A stretch of 36,389 nucleotides of DNA from Trebonia sp. (GTDB taxonomy: Bacteria; Actinomycetota; Actinomycetes; Streptosporangiales; Streptosporangiaceae), in the NCBI GenBank assembly GCA_030043595.1, contig JASHXJ010000495.1, forward strand, positions 1 through 36,389. The letters run 5' to 3'. Shown here piece after piece: positions 23,361 to 31,821 of the stretch. Below the pieces are notes generated by a model, which was given only the letters and a program-made list of their open reading frames with translations, made no database searches and was not told where the DNA came from. How positions within the stretch are numbered: the stretch's first letter is position 1; each line of letters opens with the position of its first letter. Made by a program: the position numbers and the translations under genes.

Positions 23361-24662
23361 CTACTGGAGGTTCCAGGATAGTTTGGTCGACCCGGAGCCG
23401 ATCTTGTTGTCCCCCGCGACGTCATTGACCTGTACCCATGTCCACCCCCAGGGAGAGGTTGTCTGCTTCATCGAGAGCACGACAAAGTACCTGGTTATCT
23501 CCGAGCATCGCACGTCCTTGCCCTGGGCATGGACCGCCGCGAACGCCTTGAAACGCATGCGCGTGCGGATGATCGTCCCGAATCCCCAGGCCTCATTGGA
23601 GATCCCGGGGGCGTCCAGATCGAAGAGCCTCGGTGGATCGTCGTCTCGCCACACGTCCAGGCTTGTGTCGTTGCCGGGCGGAATTGTCGCCTTGAATCGG
23701 CGCGCGGTGCTTGCCTCGTCGCCCACGAAGTAGTTGAATTCGGCGTCACGGTCAAGCCGCAGTGCGGCACCGGGGTAACTGAAAGATGCCGGGCTGACAT
23801 CGGCCCCTGCCTCGGTTCCGAATCCCCAGCGTCCGGGGTACGGTTGCCCGGGCCCTCCGGCGGGTCCGAACTCCTGGAACTTGAGGTCCATGTCGTCCGT
23901 GATCGTCGAGTCCTGGTAGGTGCTCTTCTTGTTGTTCGCGGCGGAAACCGGGCCGCTCCACCGGACGTCCGGTTTGTCAACCCACAGCACCGTGAACAGG
24001 ACCGAGCCGAGCACGCTGCCGTCGGCGCTGATGGAGATCGTCACGTCGCGCATCGTGACGCTTTCATTGACCCCTTGAACCCAGAGGTCTATCGGCAGGT
24101 CGGCCGCCGGGAACTTGGCCGGGAGCGGGAGAAAGAACCCGCCCTGCTCACTGTTCCAGATCTGGACCTTGTCGTTGTTGACGGTCAGCTCGATGTCACC
24201 CTGGTATGAGGCTGGCTCTGGCCGATCGATGGTGATCTTCTGCCGGGGCGCGTTGTTGTTGTCCGCCAGCTTGACGACAAGGCCCCCGGCCGCCCCGATC
24301 CCCGCGCCGCCGATCGACCCTGTCGTCGCATAGCGCCCGGGCAGTCGCCCCGCGATCAGCCAGTCCTCGCCAGGCACCTCGTCCTCTGGCGCCGGCGGGT
24401 TGGCGTCGATCTCAATGATGTCGGAGACCTCAGGCTCGGGTTCCGGTTCGGGCTCAGGTTCAGGCTCAGGCTCGGCTTCTCCCTCAGGCTCGGGTTCGCC
24501 CTCGCCCTCGGCCTCCCCTTCGCCTTCGCCCTCTCCGGGCTCTCCTGGCTCACCAGGTCCTTCCGGCTCTCCCGGTTCCCCGGGCCCCCCGGGCGGAAGG
24601 TCCGGGATGGCGGGCAGGTCCTCACCACGCTCGGGCACTTGCGACACCGTCTCGTCATTCAT
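23361..24662 (-). CDS. Pro/Gly/Glu-rich protein with beta-rich C-terminus; candidate substrate
   Basis: 433 aa from ATG 24662, in ATGA overlap with the ATP-grasp gene. N-terminus: an acidic leader (MNDETVSQVPERGEDLPAIP), then residues 24-60 with Gly-Glu-Pro triplets, Gly-Glu and Ala-Glu units, then alternating Pro-Glu to residue 78. Residues 25-78 contain hardly any other amino acids. The rest (about 100-433) is predicted beta-rich and non-repetitive (KITIDRPEP, VNNDKVQIWNSEQGG, IDLWVQGVNES, RDVTISIS); the last motif resembles beta domains of other bacterial proteins, but I cannot name it. No signal peptide. Its place between ligase and hydroxylase genes suggests a modified scaffold; the Glu side chains and Pro rings are possible targets (inference). 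Confidence 0.75.
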   Translation of the reverse strand: MNDETVSQVPERGEDLPAIPDLPPGGPGEPGEPEGPGEPGEPGEGEGEGEAEGEGEPEPEGEAEPEPEPEPEPEPEPEVSDIIEIDANPPAPEDEVPGEDWLIAGRLPGRYATTGSIGGAGIGAAGGLVVKLADNNNAPRQKITIDRPEPASYQGDIELTVNNDKVQIWNSEQGGFFLPLPAKFPAADLPIDLWVQGVNESVTMRDVTISISADGSVLGSVLFTVLWVDKPDVRWSGPVSAANNKKSTYQDSTITDDMDLKFQEFGPAGGPGQPYPGRWGFGTEAGADVSPASFSYPGAALRLDRDAEFNYFVGDEASTARRFKATIPPGNDTSLDVWRDDDPPRLFDLDAPGISNEAWGFGTIIRTRMRFKAFAAVHAQGKDVRCSEITRYFVVLSMKQTTSPWGWTWVQVNDVAGDNKIGSGSTKLSWNLQ

Positions 24663-27253
24663 CCTTCGCTTCTCCCCGCGCGAGTGAACTGCGCCTCGAC
24701 AGCATCGGCGAGCACCCGGCCTGCATGCGCGAAACCGCGTCCGTTGCTCGGGTAACCTTCGCCGTCCGTGGCGTTGAAGACCGCTGTCCCGAAGCCCATG
24801 TTGGCCTCGAGGAAATACCAGCTGCACTGCTCGTCCACGACGAAGTCCTGACCAGTCATCTGCGCTCCGTTCCCCGAGTGATGACGGCCGATCGCCGCCG
24901 CCATCTCGGCCACTGCCGTCGGCACGCCACGCTGGCCCGGGTCGATTCCGATGCGTTCGAGCAGGGCAAGCTCTGCACGCGTCAGGTGCAGGTTGCGGCC
25001 GGGGCCAGTCAGCGGAATCGCACGTCCGCCCTGGGCCAGGTTCGAGCAGACCGACCCCTCGTTGTGAAACACGGCGGCCGCTACGACGCGATCGACGACT
25101 GTGACAGCACGGAGGCTGACGGCGCGCGCCGTCCCGGAGTCGATGTACTGCTGCAGGATGAGCCGTGACGGCCGCAGCGCCCGGAATTCATCCATTGTGC
25201 GGACCAGGCGGACACCTATGCCGAGGGAACTGCAACGGGGCTTAGCGACTATTGGCAGCAGCTTCGCCGACACATCACTTGGCCGGTACAAAGCCGGGGC
25301 GGGGACGCCGAGCGATATGGCGAGTTGGTGCATGACGTGCTTATCGACCGTCCCCTCTCGCATGTGGCGCAGGAGGTGGCAGCGGGTTGCCGCGTTCTCA
25401 TAGAGGAACCGGTCGAGCTCATCTCCGCTGCGGCCGAGCCCGAAGGCGTGCAGCGGGTCTTGCAGGATGAAGTCGGCGTCGTCGAGGAGCTGGCGATCCA
25501 GGCGTCCGTCCAGCTCAACCACGCGGTGGCCGCGCAGCACGAGTTCGCGATAGAGCGCCCGGATGTTACCCGTCCGGCGGCCGCTGCCGCGAGCCTCGTA
25601 GTCGCGCGCCACCACTACAGTGAGCCGCGGCGAGCCGGTCCGGCGCCGGGCTGGCTCCGACCGCGGGGCGTTGAGGCGCTCCGACAGTGCCATCGCGATG
25701 CTGGTGAGTGCCGCTCGGGCAGCGGTCTCGGTCAGCTCGGTGATCCACGCTCCGTCACGGACAGCACGCAGCACTGTGTGACTGCCCTCGACGCACGCGA
25801 GATCGACGATCCCGAGGTCGATGTTGAGCGCGCGGCACGAGGCGATGGCGAGTTCGCAGGGAGCGCGCCGAAGCGGCATGGTCGACCAGCGTCCGCGCGC
25901 GCGGCGCATGGCCCGGAAGGCCCGATCGCCGGCGACCCAGACGCGGATGCGCGGCGCGGCCGCGTAGTGCGCGGGCTCGATGAGGCAGCCCGAGCCTGCC
26001 CGTCCGGGCCACGCCGCACGCAGTTCATCGGGGGCTGCCACCTGCCGCAGGCGCCGGGAGCCAGCCGGGTACAAAGTCACCGGATAGCCGAACTCGCTGG
26101 CCACCCGGAGCGCGGCGTCGACGGTGCGAGCGGTACGCGACCTGGGCACGGAGATCCCGGCACGGAAGAGCAGCGCACGACTCGCAGCCGCGCCGCGGCC
26201 GTTGCCGCCGATGACAGGCGCGGGCAACGCGGCGGCCCTAGCGATCGCGCGCCGGCGATGAACGGCTGAGACCCCCCAGAACCAGGTGGCATCCGCTGTC
26301 GCGTCAATTGTGGCCGCAACGTCTGCGGCCAGGCCGTGCGCCGCGCATGCATCGCTGATCCACCCGATAGCGGGATGGCGCGGAACCCCCGTTACGATCC
26401 GGACCCGCCGCGCATGGGGACGGAGATCAGCGCGACGGGCGCGGGCCTGAGCGCGCTCCGCAAGCCACACCGCCAGGGCCGGCAGAGCATCGGGTCCGTG
26501 CAGGTGGCGGTCACCGAAGTCGACGCGGACGTGATTGACCTCGAGCACGCACGACCCGTCGGCGGTATCGACGATGTCGACACCGCCGACCTCGACGCCC
26601 ACGGCCTGGCACGCGGCGACCGCCAGCGACTCGCACTCGGGCGAGATGGGATATGGCTCCAGCGTGCCGCGACGGCCGTGATCGTAGGTGGCGTGCACTC
26701 CGTCCAGGGCCACCCGGGTCACGGCGGAGACGGCACGGCCGCCAATGACAAGGACGCGCGTACACCGGGCGCCCTCGGCAAGATAGGACTGCACGACGCG
26801 GTAACCGTGCGTCCAGGCCATTTCCAGCGCAGCTTCGTCGGGTACGAGCTCGACGCCCTGAGAGCGCAGGCCCCAGTTGGGCTTGATGATCACGGGGTAG
26901 CCGATGAGCGCGGCTGCGCTACGCGCGTCCTCGAGCGTGACCGCGCGGCGCGAATTCGGGATCGGGAGGCCCGCGTCGCTGAGCCGGACAAGTTGTTCCC
27001 ACTTGCCGACCGGCTCGGCGTTGACGTGATCGATGCGATGGTGCTCACAGAATTCCCGGACGGTCGTGAGCGCCGTCGGCCGCGGGAAGCTCCAGGCGAA
27101 GACGAGCGAGCTGCGCACGTCGACGCGGGAGCCGCAGCGCACCAGGACGGCATGCTGTTCCGCGGCTTCCGCCAGCGCCCGGAGCATCGGATGGGCGGGC
27201 CGCGTTGTCAGCACCGTAATCACGGGCGGTGACGCGCCTTGAGCCGCGCTCAT
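24659..27253 (-). CDS. Triple ATP-grasp protein (active-degenerate-active)
   Basis: 864 aa from ATG 27253 (ATGA overlap). Module 1 (about 10-275) has ATP-grasp signatures GYPVIIKPNWGLRSQGV (118-134) and VLEVN (236-240). Module 2 (about 282-535) has the same outline but lost key residues: TLYPAG (393-398) replaces the IIKP-G loop, and VLRAV (494-498) replaces the metal-binding LEVN. Module 3 (about 543-864) is RimK-like: preATP-grasp start LTVVVARDYEARGSG, IVAKPRCSSLGIGV (668-681), LQQYIDSG (700-707) and metal-binding FLEANMGFG (814-822). RimK-type enzymes form amide bonds via acyl-phosphates, using ATP. Two acts of ligation or a substrate-binding central module are conceivable. Confidence 0.82.
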   Translation of the reverse strand: MSAAQGASPPVITVLTTRPAHPMLRALAEAAEQHAVLVRCGSRVDVRSSLVFAWSFPRPTALTTVREFCEHHRIDHVNAEPVGKWEQLVRLSDAGLPIPNSRRAVTLEDARSAAALIGYPVIIKPNWGLRSQGVELVPDEAALEMAWTHGYRVVQSYLAEGARCTRVLVIGGRAVSAVTRVALDGVHATYDHGRRGTLEPYPISPECESLAVAACQAVGVEVGGVDIVDTADGSCVLEVNHVRVDFGDRHLHGPDALPALAVWLAERAQARARRADLRPHARRVRIVTGVPRHPAIGWISDACAAHGLAADVAATIDATADATWFWGVSAVHRRRAIARAAALPAPVIGGNGRGAAASRALLFRAGISVPRSRTARTVDAALRVASEFGYPVTLYPAGSRRLRQVAAPDELRAAWPGRAGSGCLIEPAHYAAAPRIRVWVAGDRAFRAMRRARGRWSTMPLRRAPCELAIASCRALNIDLGIVDLACVEGSHTVLRAVRDGAWITELTETAARAALTSIAMALSERLNAPRSEPARRRTGSPRLTVVVARDYEARGSGRRTGNIRALYRELVLRGHRVVELDGRLDRQLLDDADFILQDPLHAFGLGRSGDELDRFLYENAATRCHLLRHMREGTVDKHVMHQLAISLGVPAPALYRPSDVSAKLLPIVAKPRCSSLGIGVRLVRTMDEFRALRPSRLILQQYIDSGTARAVSLRAVTVVDRVVAAAVFHNEGSVCSNLAQGGRAIPLTGPGRNLHLTRAELALLERIGIDPGQRGVPTAVAEMAAAIGRHHSGNGAQMTGQDFVVDEQCSWYFLEANMGFGTAVFNATDGEGYPSNGRGFAHAGRVLADAVEAQFTRAGRSEG

Positions 27254-28479
27254 CTGGCACCTGCCGGAAGCCGACGCTTTATGGCAGCCGGTGACATCAG
27301 CTCCGGCAGGTAGTCCGTGAGCAGCATCTCGTCGACCAGCGTGTCGCAAACGAGGTCGCTGCGGTGCAGCTGCGGATAGATATTGATTTCCAGCAGGCTG
27401 ACCTCGGCAGCCGCCGGTGGCCCCGACACCAGGAGATCGAGACCCCACAGCATGACCTGGGCCCCTGGCGCGGCTGCCGCGTGCGCGTCCCGCCACGCGA
27501 CCACAAAGTCGAGCAGTGATGCGCATATGTCCTCGACCGCCCCAAGTAGCGCGGCATGGAACGCGGGGTCGCGGCCGAGGGCGGTTTCCAGCGGCTGGAT
27601 CGAAGGCGCAAGTCCCAGCCGGCGGCGCAGCGAGGTGTTCGTGATCTCGGCTTCCGGGACCAGCCGTTCGTACGGAGCGGCCGAGGAGCGGGCGAAGATC
27701 GGTCCCACACGCCGGGACCGTGCCCGATCCCTGGGCACCACGAGGAGGTAGCAGCGCAGGTCCGTTTTCGACCCGTCGAGGACAAGCGGGTCGCGGATGA
27801 GTTCCTGGACCACGAACTGTGCGTCGCGATCGAAACCGTCGTCCGCGACGCTGCCGGCTGCCATGAGGTGGATCCCCCGACCGCCTCTGCTGTTCGCGGG
27901 CTTGACGATGCAGTCCCGGTCACCGAACGACGCGAGCGTCGCCGTCAGGCCCGCGCCGGTGCAGACGTGCGTCTGCGGTCGTGCAATCCGGCGGCCTGTC
28001 GCTGCCTCATACCAGCGCAGCGCATGCTCAAGCTGGTCCTTGCGGCCGAGTCGGCCCACCAGCCCAGACCCGTTGGTCGGCATGCCGCGCTGCGCCAAGG
28101 CCGACAGGGCGCGGGCGGTCGTATCGCCGGGAACGCCGTCACAACGGATCCCCGCCGCCCGTAGCCGTTTCTCGGCATCGGCTTCCTCTTCGGTGAGTGG
28201 CGTCCGGCGCTGCCCCGACACTGGGAAATGCCACATCGCGTCGACTTCTACGGCTGCCTCAGGCGACCAGACGCGGTACTCGGCATCCTCGTATTCAAGG
28301 AAAGGCGGACGAAGCCGCGCCGACTCGCCGGTGATCTCAAGCTGATGCCAGCACGCGACTAGGACGCGGGCATGCCAGGAAAACAGCCGTGCGACACGAA
28401 TCAATGTCACGTCCAGCGGCGTGGCACCGAGGACGCGCGGGCCGAACGTTTCCAGCAAAGCGACCGTCCGGGGGCTCAA
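27250..28479 (-). CDS. Tubulin-tyrosine-ligase-like ATP-grasp enzyme
   Basis: 409 aa, probably starting at TTG 28479 (GGGAAGG upstream; no ATG or GTG in a better place). The first half (1-165) is a helical domain without known motifs. The second half is TTL-like: CIVKPANSRGGRGIHL (190-205, ATP loop), VVQELIRDPLVLDGSKTDLR (223-242, lid plus conserved Lys/Asp/Arg), CYLLV, LWGLDLLV (344-351) and LLEINIYPQL (362-371, metal-binding Glu/Asn). In eukaryotes this family adds Tyr, Glu or Gly to protein carboxylates; bacterial members are less characterised. As first gene of an operon that encodes a Glu-rich protein, glutamylation-type ligation is plausible (inference). The frame stays open upstream to 28845, but that part lacks coding character. 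Confidence 0.8.
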   Translation of the reverse strand: MSPRTVALLETFGPRVLGATPLDVTLIRVARLFSWHARVLVACWHQLEITGESARLRPPFLEYEDAEYRVWSPEAAVEVDAMWHFPVSGQRRTPLTEEEADAEKRLRAAGIRCDGVPGDTTARALSALAQRGMPTNGSGLVGRLGRKDQLEHALRWYEAATGRRIARPQTHVCTGAGLTATLASFGDRDCIVKPANSRGGRGIHLMAAGSVADDGFDRDAQFVVQELIRDPLVLDGSKTDLRCYLLVVPRDRARSRRVGPIFARSSAAPYERLVPEAEITNTSLRRRLGLAPSIQPLETALGRDPAFHAALLGAVEDICASLLDFVVAWRDAHAAAAPGAQVMLWGLDLLVSGPPAAAEVSLLEINIYPQLHRSDLVCDTLVDEMLLTDYLPELMSPAAIKRRLPAGAR

Positions 28480-28564
28480 CGTTCGGAGCCTTCCCTGGCA
28501 CCTTCGCCCGAACGAGGCGGTGCGGCAGGGATAACCACAGCGCGGCGGTAATTTGCATAAGCAA

Positions 28565-28593
28565 TCTTTATTCGAAGCGAAGGTAATAAACAA
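28565..28593 (-). promoter_or_regulatory. Promoter of the ATP-grasp operon
   Basis: On the minus strand TTGTTT (28588-28593), 17 bp, TAAAGA (28565-28570). It lies in an AT-rich island, about 80 bp upstream of the TTG start at 28479. Confidence 0.6.
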
Positions 28594-28817
28594 GGCCTGG
28601 CAGCCGACAACGGGAACCCGCTGGATCCCGCCTCCAGGCGGTGTTGCCGGACTCCGCCGCGCAGCCGCGACGCGACCACGGTGATGGTGCCCAGGGGGAT
28701 CGGCATGGCGCTGGCGGCTCGCCCGTGACGCTTCCGCGAAAGTGTGCTCGTATCCCGCCGGCCGGGCAAATCCCGGCTGCTGCGCTGTCAGGCTTTTCGG
28801 CTGCACGCAATTGCGAC

Positions 28818-28839
28818 GGACGTCTCCGCGGAAACGTCC
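28818..28839. promoter_or_regulatory. 22-bp near-perfect palindrome
   Basis: GGACGT-c-TCCGCGGA-a-ACGTCC: a 6-bp outer repeat and an 8-bp central palindrome with a single mismatched pair. Likely a dimeric or tetrameric regulator site in the divergent region. Confidence 0.6.
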
Positions 28840-28915
28840 TGGCATGCCCCAGACACAGACATCGGCCCAGACCGATCGGGTGCTGCGGCGAAGAATATGT
28901 TCAAAACCACTCTTT

Positions 28916-28928
28916 ACCGGTTACCGGT
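28916..28928. promoter_or_regulatory. ACCGGT-T-ACCGGT site upstream of the kinase gene
   Basis: Two copies of a 6-bp palindrome one base apart, so it is both a direct and an inverted repeat. Possible operator for the kinase gene, 131 bp before its start. Confidence 0.4.
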
Positions 28929-29059
28929 CAGCATCGGCGTGCTTAGACTTGTCGTCCTCAGCATGGGCAACGGCGACGCAGTCATGGATATGCGCGTCCT
29001 GGGAGTCCTGTGCATGAAGTGCGCGGGCGTTATTACTGACGTTGGGGCGGGATCGGCGT

Positions 29060-31291
29060 ATGCGGGAGTTGCAGCCTGCGGATCTCCAGGTGATCGGATC
29101 GTACCGGCTGCTCGGACGGCTGGGCAGCGGCGGAATGGGACAGGTGTTCCTGGGTCTGTCGGCGGGCGGCCGGCTGGTGGCGGTGAAGGTCATACGCGCC
29201 GAACTGGCCGCTGATCCTCAGTTCCGGGCACGGTTCAAGCGGGAGATCGCTGCCGCGCGGAAGGTAAGCGGCCTGTTCACGGCGGCAGTGGTCGATGAGG
29301 ATGTAGAGGGGCCGATGCCATGGCTGGCTACCGCGTATGTTGCCGGGCCGTCACTGGCTCAGGCCGTGGCCGATCACGGACCGCTGCCAGCCGCCTCGGT
29401 GCGGGCGCTGGCCGCCGGACTGGCGGAAAGCCTGACCGCCATCCATGCCGCCGGCGTGGTGCACCGTGACCTGAAGCCCTCCAACGTGCTGCTGGCTGAG
29501 GACGGGCCGCGGGTGATTGACTTCGGGATCTCCCACGCGGCGGAGGCGACGTCGCTGACGAGTGCCGGCCTTGTGCTGGGCTCTCCCGGATTCATGTCCC
29601 CAGAACAGGCCGAAGGCGGTGTCGTCGGGCCGCCCAGTGACGTGTTCAGCCTGGGCGCGGTCATCACCTTCGCCGCCACTGGCGAGGGACCGTTCGGCGC
29701 CGGGTCAACCGCTGCGCTGATATACCGCGTGGTACACAGCCCGGCGAACCTGGGCGGGCTGCCGGGTGAGATACGGCCGCTAGCCGAGCGGTGCCTGGCG
29801 AAGGACCCTGGCGAGCGTCCGACCGCCAGTGACCTGCTCGCCGTGGTTGGCGGCGGCCAGCTGTCCACGAGCTGGCTGCCGGCATCGCTGAGCGCAGTGC
29901 TCGCCCGGTACGCCCCGCCTCGTCCGCCAGCGGAAGCCGCCGGCCCAGGCCCAGTGAGCTCCGCGGCGGCCGGCGACCCGTCTCCGGGCGCCGCCTACTG
30001 GCCGACAGCCACGATGGCCAGTAGCGGACGGCTGCCCACCCATGAAGCCGGCCCGGTTAAGCCGGCTGATCCGACCACCCGCCCAGCGCCAAGGAACCGG
30101 CGCCGCCTGGCCTGGATAGCGGCGATCGCCGCGATCGTCGCGGCCTCGGCCTCAGCCGCCGTCGTGATGAGTGCGGCGGGAGGCTCACGCCCGCGGGTTC
30201 CTGCGACGGTGCTGAACCCTGGTGGGCCTGTGCCTGCTCGGTGGCAGTTGACTGCCAGCCTGCTCACCGGCCACAGCAACGCTCGCCTTGTTCAGCTGCA
30301 TGATGGTCGCGTGCTGGCGATCAGCGGAGCGTCGGGCCCCGGCGCGCTCACCTCGACCGCCGAGATCTACGACCCCGGCACCGGCAAGTGGACGCAGGCC
30401 GGCACGCTGAACGATGCTCGCGTCGCGTTCGGGGAGCCGTCGGTGCTGCCCGACGGCGATGTCCTGGTGGCCGGGGGGACCAACGTGAACGTCGTTGATT
30501 ACGCCACCGCCGAGCTCTACAACCCGGCCACCAACCAGTGGACCTTCACGGGCAGCCTGAACACCTCCCGCCGCTATGACGTGCAGGTCGAACTGGCCAA
30601 CGGCGAGGTCCTGGTCGCCACGGGGTCTCACGGCCCGCCGACGTGCACCAGGTACCTGAGCTCGGCGGAACTGTATAACCCGGCGACCGGCCGGTGGACC
30701 TATACCGGATCGACCCTGGTCCCCCGCGAGAGCGCCAGCGCCATCCGGCTGGCGGACGGCCGGGTACTCCTGGCAGGCGGCTATAACGGAGGCGGCAGCG
30801 CTTGCACCGACACCGATCCGGTTGATACCGAGATCTATGATCCGGCGACCGGCCAGTGGTCATTCGCCGGGAACCTGCCGCATGGCTGGCTCGGCGGAGC
30901 CATGGTCCTGCTGCCAGATCACCGGGTGCTCATGGTCGACGGCTGGAACACTGGCTCGGGCGCATTCGCCGAGGCGGTGATCTTCAACCCGGCGACCGGC
31001 CAGTGGTCCGAAGCCGCCCGGCCGATCCTGCCCCGTTCCGGCGCCGCCGCCACGCTCCTCCCGGATGGGAACGTCCTGGTCTCCCAGGGCGGCCAGCGGC
31101 AAAGCGAGATCTACGATCCCGTGACGAACACGTGGTCCCTGGACGCCACAGCACTCGACGAAAACAACGGCGGCCAGACCTTCCTGCTGCCAGACGGCAA
31201 GGTGCTGGTGGCCGGCGGTGATGACAGTACGGGCCCGTCGACCACGGCTGAGCTGTACACCCCGACGCTTCGCCAGACCGGGCGGCAATAG
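29060..31291 (+). CDS. Membrane Ser/Thr protein kinase with kelch-repeat sensor
   Basis: 743 aa from ATG 29060. Cytoplasmic Hanks-type kinase (about 14-270): glycine loop LGSGGMGQVF (21-30), Lys43 in VAVKVI, HRDLKPSN (135-142), DFG (154-156) and SPEQAEGG, so apparently active. A Pro/Ala-rich juxtamembrane linker precedes one TM helix at about 350-372. The outside part (about 393-743) has about six kelch-type repeats, each with a '(L/V)xDGxVLxxGG' strand and an 'A-E-(L/I)-Y-(N/D)-P-(A/V)-T-x-x-W' strand, forming a beta-propeller ligand or sugar sensor. Known: actinobacterial kinases usually carry PASTA or propeller sensors. TTG 29042 is an alternative start. Confidence 0.9.
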   Translation: MRELQPADLQVIGSYRLLGRLGSGGMGQVFLGLSAGGRLVAVKVIRAELAADPQFRARFKREIAAARKVSGLFTAAVVDEDVEGPMPWLATAYVAGPSLAQAVADHGPLPAASVRALAAGLAESLTAIHAAGVVHRDLKPSNVLLAEDGPRVIDFGISHAAEATSLTSAGLVLGSPGFMSPEQAEGGVVGPPSDVFSLGAVITFAATGEGPFGAGSTAALIYRVVHSPANLGGLPGEIRPLAERCLAKDPGERPTASDLLAVVGGGQLSTSWLPASLSAVLARYAPPRPPAEAAGPGPVSSAAAGDPSPGAAYWPTATMASSGRLPTHEAGPVKPADPTTRPAPRNRRRLAWIAAIAAIVAASASAAVVMSAAGGSRPRVPATVLNPGGPVPARWQLTASLLTGHSNARLVQLHDGRVLAISGASGPGALTSTAEIYDPGTGKWTQAGTLNDARVAFGEPSVLPDGDVLVAGGTNVNVVDYATAELYNPATNQWTFTGSLNTSRRYDVQVELANGEVLVATGSHGPPTCTRYLSSAELYNPATGRWTYTGSTLVPRESASAIRLADGRVLLAGGYNGGGSACTDTDPVDTEIYDPATGQWSFAGNLPHGWLGGAMVLLPDHRVLMVDGWNTGSGAFAEAVIFNPATGQWSEAARPILPRSGAAATLLPDGNVLVSQGGQRQSEIYDPVTNTWSLDATALDENNGGQTFLLPDGKVLVAGGDDSTGPSTTAELYTPTLRQTGRQ

Positions 31292-31298
31292 CGAGGAT

Positions 31299-31316
31299 CG
31301 GCCGTGCCATCGGCCG
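31299..31316. terminator. Two-way terminator-like hairpin between converging genes
   Basis: CGGCCG-TGCCAT-CGGCCG between the kinase stop (31291) and the VOC stop (31329). The stem is symmetrical and could serve both strands; no U-run. Confidence 0.5.
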
Positions 31317-31328
31317 CTCATGCTGCCG

Positions 31329-31751
31329 TCAGCCGGCTTTTGACTCGCTGATCTCTACGAGGTGGCCGTCTGGGTCTCGCAGGAAGCAGCGGATCTCAGA
31401 GCCCCAGTCATGCGGCGGGGTGAGGAACGTGGCGCCTCTGGACCGCAGCGCCGCATAGGCTGCCCGGCAGTCAGCCACGCGCAGCGTCATCGCGTGACTG
31501 ACCAGGTCGGCGTCGGCGGGCGCCCGGAAGACCACCGTGGGCTTGTCGGCGGTCGGGCCGCCTCCGCTGACCAGCAGCAGCCAGCTGCCGGCGAATCGCA
31601 GCACCACACTGGTACCGCCGTACTCGCGGTACAGTTCGGCGCCCAGGACGCCGACCCAGAAATCCCGCGACCGCGCCGGGTCGCTGACTACCAGGATGTG
31701 CGTGACCGTCACGTCAGGCCCGAGCGGGCCCAGCGGCTGGTGATCCGCCAT
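31329..31751 (-). CDS. VOC (glyoxalase/bleomycin-resistance-like) protein
   Basis: 140 aa. The start, VTHILVVSDPARSRDFWVGVLGAEL, and the end, IRCFLRDPDGHLVEISE, are the canonical beta-alpha-beta-beta-beta halves of a vicinal-oxygen-chelate fold; the terminal Glu (HLVEI) is a typical metal ligand. The family includes glyoxalase I, dioxygenases and antibiotic-binding proteins. No substrate can be assigned. ATG 31751 is preceded by GGGGAGG at short distance on the minus strand. A longer frame to 31841 is rejected since it overlaps the HIT gene's end. Confidence 0.85.
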   Translation of the reverse strand: MADHQPLGPLGPDVTVTHILVVSDPARSRDFWVGVLGAELYREYGGTSVVLRFAGSWLLLVSGGGPTADKPTVVFRAPADADLVSHAMTLRVADCRAAYAALRSRGATFLTPPHDWGSEIRCFLRDPDGHLVEISESKAG

Positions 31752-31821
31752 GATCCTCCCCTGTAAGTGCGGGTCTGCCCGGAGGCAGGCCGGGGCGCGC
31801 AGCGCGCAGGCGCGGCCCCGC

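Larger units (their letters stand above)
28480..29059. other. 580-bp divergent control region (ATP-grasp operon / kinase)
   Basis: It holds a minus-strand promoter (28565-28593), a 22-bp near-palindrome (28818-28839) and ACCGGT-T-ACCGGT (28916-28928). Frames cross it on both strands, but none has a recognisable product. Confidence 0.55.

Noticed and set aside
28480..28845. N-terminal extension of the TTL-like protein to an upstream ATG
   Set aside because: It would cover the AT-rich promoter island. Translated residues (many Cys, Arg, Pro) lack family resemblance; TTG 28479 with GGGAAGG fits better.
28744..29214. 156-codon plus-strand frame across the kinase start
   Set aside because: Out of frame with the kinase, ends inside its glycine-loop region, and no product is recognisable.
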